DNA of 64,000 nt from Antilocapra americana (taxonomy: Eukaryota > Chordata > Mammalia > Artiodactyla > Antilocapridae), in contig ML662442.1 of NCBI GenBank assembly GCA_007570785.1, positions 30,949,681-31,013,680 of the forward strand, given 5' to 3'. A program made the position numbers and the translations under genes. The notes below the pieces were generated by a model. It ran no database searches. It was not told where the DNA came from and saw only the letters and a list, made by a program, of their open reading frames with translations. Below, piece by piece: positions 58,746 through 64,000 of this stretch (positions are counted from its first letter, which is position 1; every line of letters begins with the position of its first letter).

Positions 58746-59213
58746 CCGTTAGGTTAGTTATTAAGATTCTATTTTAAATATTGGTTTAAATTCCATGATT
58801 GAGTATCAGTTACATGATATTATTTCAGAGTCAAATTGTCCTTCTTTGAGTTATTTGTTTCATTCCTGTTGCTAAATGCCAAAGATTATAAAGCAATATG
58901 TAAAGGATTAGGTTTTTAGTGATGATTCCAATCTATAAAAAATACAGCCATGTTCAGTACTCTATATCCAGAATGTCAATTGTAATATAAATGAAAAGTC
59001 ATCAGATCGATACTGAAAAAGATCAATATTAGGTTTCTCTATTATACTCTGATACTGAGTATTAACACTGACCTGAGGTGCTTGTCAAGAAATAAAACAG
59101 ACGGAAGTAGAATTTTTGTGCCACATACAGATATTACTACTCAATCAATACCCATGATGGTTTATGAGTCATTGTCACCTAGAGAATGAATGTATTCTTA
59201 CTCCATTGTCATT

Positions 59214-59342
59214 GCTTTAGGCCAAACCGCCATCGTCTCTCACCTGGTCTTCTCTAATAACTTCCTTACTTCCAACTTGCTCCTCTACAATCAGTTCTCC
59301 ATATATATCAGCTAGAGTCATCCTTTAAAAATGTAAAGGTCA
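59214..59342 (+). mobile_element. L2 LINE relic, left part (split by the L1)
   Basis: The text up to TCATCCTTTAAAAATGTAAA continues across the L1 into GCCTGCTTCAAAATCTTTGA at 63088. This contiguous phrase is typical of L2, which dates the L1 as younger. Confidence 0.6.
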
Positions 59343-62300
59343 CACAATAATAGCAGGAGACTTTAATACACCACTCACACCAATGGATAGATCAACTAGA
59401 CAGAAAAGTAACAAGGAAATTCAAACTTTAAATGAAACAATAGACCAACTAGACCTAATTGATATCTATAGGTCATTCCACCCCAAAACAAGGAATTTCA
59501 CCTTTTTCTCAAGTGCACACGGGACCTTCTCCAGGATAGATCACATCCTGGGCCATAAATCTAACCTTGATAAATTCAAAAATATTGAAATCATCCCAAG
59601 CATCTTTTCTGACCACAATGCAGTGAGATTAGATATCAACTACAGGAGAAAACCTCTCAAAACTTCCAACATATGGAGGCTCAACAACACACTGCTGAAT
59701 AACCAACAAATCGCAGAAGAAATTAAAAATGAAATTCAGTTATGCATGGAAACGAATGAAAATGAAAACACAACAGCTCAAAACCTATGGGACACTGTGA
59801 AAGCAATGCTAAGGGGAAAGTTCATAGCAATACAAGCTCACCTCAGGAAACAAGAGAAAAATCAAATAAATGACCTTACTATACACCTAAAGCAACTAGA
59901 AAGGGAAGAGATGCAGAAGCCCAGGTCTAGTAGAAGGAAAGAAATCTTAAAGATCAGGGCAGAAATTAATGCAAAGGAATCAAAAGTGACCATAGCAAAA
60001 ATCAACCAAGCCAAAAGCTGGTTCTTTGAGAAGATAAATAAAATTGACAAACCGTTAGCCAGACTCATCAAGAAACAAAGGGAGAAGAACCAAATCAACA
60101 GAATTAGAAATGAAAACGGAGAGATCACAACAGAAAACACAGAAATACAAAGGATCATAAGAGACTATTATCAGCAACTATATGCAAATAAACTGGACAA
60201 TTTGGATGAAATGGACAAATTCCTAGAAAAGTACAACTTTCCAAGACTAAACCAGGAAGAGATAGATAATATTAATAGACCCATCACAAGCATGGAAATT
60301 GAAACCGTAATCAGAAATCTTCCAAAAAACAAAAGCCCAGGACCAGATGGCTTCACAGCTGAATTCTACCAAAAATTTAGAGAAGAGCTAACACCTATTC
60401 TACTCAAACTCTTCCAGAAAATTGCAGACGAAGGTAAACTTCCAAACTCATTCCATGAGGCCTCCATCACCCTAATTCCAAAACCTGGCAAAGATGCCAC
60501 AAAAAAAGAAAACTACAGGCCAATATCACTGATGAACTTAGATGCAAAAATCCTCAACAAAATTCTAGCAAATAGAATCCAACAACACATCAAAAAGATC
60601 ATACATCATGATCAAGTAGGCTTTATCCCAGGGATGCAAGGATTCTTCAATATTCGTAAATCGATCAATGTAATACACCACATTAACAAATTGAAAAATA
60701 AAAATCACATGATTATCTCAATAGATGCAGAGAAAGCCTTTGACAAAATTCAACATCCATTTATGATAAAAACCCTTCAAAAAATAGGAATAGAAGGAAC
60801 ATACCTCAACATAATAAAAGCTATATATGACAAACCCACAGCAAACATTATCCTCAATGGTGAAAAACTGGAAGCATTCCCCCTGAAATCAGGGACAAGA
60901 CAAGGGTGCCCACTCTCACCACTACTATTCAACATAGTTTTGGAAGTTCTGGCCACAGCAATCAGAGCAGATAAAGAAATCAAAGGAATACAGATTGGAA
61001 AAGAAGAAGTAAAACTCTCTCTGTTTGCTGATGACATGATCCTCTATATTGAAAACCCTAAAGACTCTACGAGAAAATTACTAGAGCTAATCAGTGAATA
61101 TAGCAAAGTTTCAGGATACAAAATCAACACACAGAAATCCCTGGCATTCCTATACACTAACAGTGAGAAATCAGAAAGAGAAATTAAGGAAACAATCCCA
61201 TTCACCATCGAAACAAAAAGAATAAAATACTTAGGAGTATTTCTACCTAAAGAATCAAAAGACTTGTATATAGAAAACTATAGAACACTGATGAAAGAAA
61301 TCAAGGAGGACACAAACAGATGGAGAAATGTACCGTGCTCATGGATTGGAAGAATCAATATAGTGAAAATGAGTATACTACCTAAAGCAATCTATAGATT
61401 CAATGCAATTCCTATCAAGCTACCAGAGGTCTTCTTCAAAGAATTAGAACAAATAATTTCTCAATTTGTATGGAAATACAAAAAACCTCGTATAGCCAAA
61501 GCAATCTTGAGAAAGAAGAATGGAACTGGCGGAATCAACCTACCTGACTTTAGGCTATACTACAAATCCACAGTCATTAAGACAGTATGGTACTGGCACA
61601 AAGACAGAAACATAGATCAATGGAACAGAATAGAAAGCCCAGAGATAAATCCACGCATCTATGGACACCTTATCTTTGACAAAGGAGGCAAGAATATACA
61701 ATGGAGAAAAGACAACCTCTTTAACAAGTGGTGCTGGGAAAACTGGACAGCCACTTGTAAAAGAATGAAACTAGATCACTTTCTAACACCATACACAAAG
61801 ATAAACTCAAAATGGATCAAAGATCTAAGCATAAGACCAGAAACTATAAAACTCCTAGAGGATAACATAGGCAAAACACTCTCTGCTATAATCCAAAGCG
61901 GGATACTCCATGACCCACCTCCCAGAATATTGGAAATAAAAACACGAATAAACAAATGGGACCTAATTAAAATTAAAAGCTTTTGCACAACAAAGGAAAC
62001 TATAAGCAAGGTGAAAAGACAGCCTTCAGAATGGGAGAAAATAATAGCCAATGAAGCAACAGACAAACAATTAATCTCAAAAATTTACAAACAACTCCTG
62101 CAGCTCCATTCTAGAAAAATAAACAACCCAATTAAAAAGTGGGCCAAAGAACTTAACAGACATTTCTCCAAGGAAGATATAAAAATGGCTAACAAACACA
62201 TGAAAAGATGCTCAACATCACTCATTATCAGAGAAATGCAAATCAAAACTACAATGAGGTACCACTTTACACCAGTCAGAATGGCTGCCATCCAAAAGTC

Positions 62301-63069
62301 TACAAGCAATAAATGCTGGAGAGGATGTGGAGAAAAGGGAACCCTCTTACACTGTTGGTGGGAATGCAAACTAGTACAGCCACTATGGAAAACAGTGTGG
62401 AGGTTCCTTAAAAAGCTGCAAATAGACCTGCCATATGACCCGGCAATCCCACTGCTGGGCATATACACCGAAGAAACCAGAATTGAAAGAGCCACGTGCA
62501 CCCCAATGTTCATCGCTGCATTGTTTACAATAGCCAGGACATGGAAGCAACCTAGATGCCCATCAACTGACGAATGGATAAGAAAGCTGTGGTATATATA
62601 CACAATGGAATATTACTCAGCATTAAAAAAAAATTCATTTGAAGCAATTCTACTCAGATGGACGAAACTGGAGCCCATTATCCAGAGTGAAGTAAGCCAG
62701 AAGCAAAAACAACAATACAGTATATTAACACATATATATGGAATTTAGAAAGACAGTAATGAGAACCCAACATGGGAGACAACAAAAGGAACACAGATGT
62801 ATAGAATAGACTTGTGGACTTTGGGGATGAGGGTAAGGGTGGGATGAGATGGGAGAAGGGCATTGAAGCATGTTAATTGTCATGTGTCTAATCAATCGCC
62901 AGCCCAGGATTGATGCTCGGGACTGGTGCAGCGAGATTTCCCGGAGGGGGAGGGAGGAGGGAGGGGGGACCCGGAGGGGAAGCATATGTAAACCCATGGT
63001 GATATCATAACAATGTATGGCTAAAACAATAATTAAAAAAAATAATAAAAAAAAATAAATAAATAAAAA
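59343..63069 (+). mobile_element. L1 (ruminant LINE-1), 5'-truncated, sense, young
   Basis: A 3.7-kb insertion begins inside the ORF2 endonuclease domain and ends in an A-rich tail (63028-63069). A 16-bp TSD (AAAAATGTAAAGGTCA) lies at 59327-59342 and 63070-63085. It lacks the 5' UTR, ORF1 and about the first 140 ORF2 codons. The 3' UTR (62749-63027) has a G-rich polypurine tract at about 62942-62979. It landed inside an L2 relic, whose halves flank it. The intact coding frame indicates a recent insertion, possibly polymorphic in the species. Confidence 0.95.
59344..62748 (+). CDS. L1 ORF2 protein, N-terminally truncated but open
   Basis: The frame is open from the insertion edge for 1135 codons; the first Met codon is at 59383. 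It begins within the endonuclease at [13 protein letters not shown] (the Asp/Asn catalytic pair) and keeps RIDHIL and SDHNAVRLD. Reverse transcriptase follows, with [21 protein letters not shown], a [12 protein letters not shown] motif, and the catalytic FADDMILY at about 61021-61044. The C-terminal Cys motif [18 protein letters not shown] fits CX3CX7HX4C. ORF2 is normally about 1275 residues. Without the N-terminal endonuclease portion and a promoter the copy cannot be autonomous. Confidence 0.93.
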   Translation, partial: TIIAGDFNTPLTPMDRSTRQKSNKEIQTLNETIDQLDLIDIYRSFHPKTRNFTFFSSAHGTFSRIDHILGHKSNLDKFKNIEIIPSIFSDHNAVRLDINYRRKPLKTSNIWRLNNTLLNNQQIAEEIKNEIQLCMETNENENTTAQNLWDTVKAMLRGKFIAIQAHLRKQEKNQINDLTIHLKQLEREEMQKPRSSRRKEILKIRAEINAKESKVTIAKINQAKSWFFEKINKIDKPLARLIKKQREKNQINRIRNENGEITTENTEIQRIIRDYYQQLYANKLDNLDEMDKFLEKYNFPRLNQEEIDNINRPITSMEIETVIRNLPKNKSPGPDGFTAEFYQKFREELTPILLKLFQKIADEGKLPNSFHEASITLIPKPGKDATKKENYRPISLMNLDAKILNKILANRIQQHIKKIIHHDQVGFIPGMQGFFNIRKSINVIHHINKLKNKNHMIISIDAEKAFDKIQHPFMIKTLQKIGIEGTYLNIIKAIYDKPTANIILNGEKLEAFPLKSGTRQGCPLSPLLFNIVLEVLATAIRADKEIKGIQIGKEEVKLSLFADDMILYIENPKDSTRKLLELISEYSKVSGYKINTQKSLAFLYTNSEKSEREIKETIPFTIETKRIKYLGVFLPKESKDLYIENYRTLMKEIKEDTNRWRNVPCSWIGRINIVKMSILPKAIYRFNAIPIKLPEVFFKELEQIISQFVWKYKKPRIAKAILRKKNGTGGINLPDFRLYYKSTVIKTVWYWHKDRNIDQWNRIESPEINPRIYGHLIFDKGGKNIQWRKDNLFNKWCWENWTATCKRMKLDHFLTPYTKINSKWIKDLSIRPETIKLLEDNIGKTLSAIIQSGILHDPPPRILEIKTRINKWDLIKIKSFCTTKETISKVKRQPSEWEKIIANEATDKQLISKIYKQLLQLHSRKINNPIKKWAKELNRHFSKEDIKMANKHMKRCSTSLIIREMQIKTTMRYHFTPVRMAAIQKSTSNKCWRGCGEKGTLLHCWWECKLVQPLWKTVWRFLKKLQIDLPYDPAIPLLGIYTEETRIERATCTPMFIAALFTIARTWKQPRCPSTDEWIRKLWYIYTMEYYSALKKNSFEAILLRWTKLEPIIQSEVSQKQKQQYSILTHIYGI

Positions 63070-63085
63070 AAAAATGTAAAGGTCA

Positions 63086-63500
63086 TGCCTGCTTCAAAAT
63101 CTTTGACAGCTTCCATTGTGTCGCATAAAATCTAGCACCTAGGCTGATCTTTGACCTTTGTGATCTCGCCTTCCTCTCTGGCCCCATCTCTTATACTCTC
63201 CCCTTCAGTGACTGCTCTACAGCCATACTGGCTGTCCTTCACGTTCTAAAATGTGCCAAGTTCTTTCCAAACTTAGGAATTTACACATGCTTTTGCCTCT
63301 TCTAGTGTGTTCCCTGACTTTCATCCCCACCCAGTTCCCATGACTAGCATCTTATTTTTCTACAGAGGTCATTAGCTTAAACGTCACCTCTGCAGAAGTT
63401 CGTCTATGAGCAACTTACCAAAAATGTTCCATCTCTAATTAGGGTTCACATTTGTTTTCTATAGTACCATTTATAAAACTTATAATTTTTAATTATATAT
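63086..63500 (+). mobile_element. L2 LINE relic, right part
   Basis: TGCCTGCTTCAAAATCTTTG, CACATGCTTTTGCCTCTTCT, then AGTACCATTTATAAAACTTA follow the L2 3' region order. It is the continuation of 59214-59342. Confidence 0.6.
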
Positions 63501-64000
63501 TTATCTGTTGATATGGTAGTACTCAAATTTTTATATACTTCCCAGTTTATGTTTGTTTATTAGTCTTTCTCTCTCTGCCCCCAGTCAGCCTTCTAGCTCC
63601 AGAGAGTGAAAGAAGAGAGCAGGTACTTGACCTTTTTAGTGAGTCAGCAGACTTGGAAACAATGCTTAGAGCAGAGAGAGGGTTATGTAGAATCCTTTAG
63701 CTCCTTGTGAGTTTGCTAAATGGCAACTTTGACCTACTAAACCTATAATTCTATATAATCTAATAGACAAGAAGAATTGAAGAGAAACTCCACTCCTTCT
63801 AAGCCCTGGACAAGGGTAGGCAGAAGAAGCCTTGGCAGAGGTAGGAGGGTGAAGATGTTGTATCTTTAGGTCCTGAAACCTCTGTAGGCTTCAGTTAGAT
63901 GAGGTATGGGTGACCCCAAACACAGGGAGCAACTGCCTACTCCTCCCAGTCTGGCAGGACGGCAAGAAGATCCCTGAGCACGGGACCCCCAGCGCTGACA
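63501..64000 (+). other. ROS1 intron 41, window end
   Basis: No exon or named repeat recognised; the last 100 bases are somewhat GC-richer. Confidence 0.45.

Larger units (their letters stand above)
54585..59213 (+). other. ROS1 intron 41, 5' part
   Basis: Holds three antisense Bov-tA SINEs and the GT/AC hairpin. From 54911 to 56950 I recognise nothing; exon 42 was looked for and not found. Confidence 0.55.
1..64000 (+). other. ROS1: ROS1 receptor tyrosine kinase gene, internal part (about human exons 17-41)
   Basis: The window contains 25 ordered exons on the + strand whose joined translation matches ROS1 from the second beta-propeller to the middle of the kinase C-lobe. Every junction has GT/AG borders, and the phase of each exon end fits the next exon start. 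ROS1 is a type I membrane receptor tyrosine kinase with nine FN3 domains, three YWTD propellers, one transmembrane helix and an insulin-receptor-like kinase. It acts at the epithelial cell surface, for example in epididymis. The 5' end with the promoter and signal peptide, and the final two exons, lie outside. Exon numbers used here are inferred by setting the transmembrane exon to human exon 34 and the first kinase exon to exon 36. Confidence 0.97.

Noticed and set aside
62085..62603. 172-codon antisense frame
   Set aside because: It is the complement of the open L1 ORF2 and matches no independent protein.
54585..64000. ROS1 exon 42 (expected WNLMTQCW)
   Set aside because: No matching coding sequence with a valid acceptor was found to the window end, so it is probably beyond 64000.
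1..64000. CRISPR array, bacterial operon or phage-like system
   Set aside because: Spliced vertebrate gene structure and ruminant SINE/LINE content exclude it; no direct-repeat/spacer pattern was seen.

Overview
This window is mammalian genomic DNA from a ruminant (cattle, sheep, goat or a close relative). It carries many tRNA-Glu-derived Bov-tA/Bov-A SINEs, CHR-type SINEs, an antisense BovB (RTE) LINE and ruminant-type L1 copies, a mix found only in ruminants. Single-copy coding DNA appears as short exons with GT/AG borders on the + strand. The sequence alone does not settle the species.

The whole window lies inside one gene, ROS1, the orphan/NELL2-binding receptor tyrosine kinase, transcribed on the + strand. 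I resolved 25 consecutive exons (about 4.07 kb of coding sequence). All splice phases agree and there is no internal stop. By comparison with the human protein as I remember it they correspond to human exons 17-41 of 43. The first exons (1965-9177) encode the end of the second YWTD beta-propeller and a fibronectin III (FN3) domain. 11864-14355 is another FN3 domain, 14990-21655 is the third YWTD propeller, and 23241-34243 holds the four membrane-proximal FN3 domains. The transmembrane helix is at 36127-36210, the juxtamembrane segment at 39898-40030, and the tyrosine kinase domain at 41309-54584 up to just past the APE/alpha-F region. The promoter, the first ~16 exons, and the last two exons (kinase C-lobe end, phosphotyrosine tail) are outside the window.

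The introns are heavily colonised. Two insertions stand out. (1) A near full-length processed copy of HMGB3 (44476-46036) sits in sense in the intron between the alpha-C-helix exon and the hinge/gatekeeper exon. It keeps its 5' UTR, an open 200-codon frame, 3' UTR and AATAAA, with a perfect 15-bp target-site duplication (TSD). (2) A young 5'-truncated L1 (59343-63069) sits in sense in the last intron of the window. Its ORF2 is open for about 1135 codons, missing only the N-terminal part of the endonuclease. It landed inside an older L2 element and has a 16-bp TSD. Other insertions with readable TSDs include an antisense BovB fragment 51 bp after the first kinase exon, an antisense L1 tail, a dimeric Bov-tA SINE, and a 43-bp L1 tail that still has a 13-bp TSD.

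I did not find a new multi-gene system; this is one large gene with retrotransposon traffic. The points most worth checking are whether the HMGB3 retrocopy is expressed, whether two in-frame tandem splice acceptors are used (exon 26, and exon 40 within the HRD catalytic motif), an apparent extra Ser codon just before the DFG motif, and whether the sense L1 and the retrocopy's poly(A) signal affect ROS1 transcripts.
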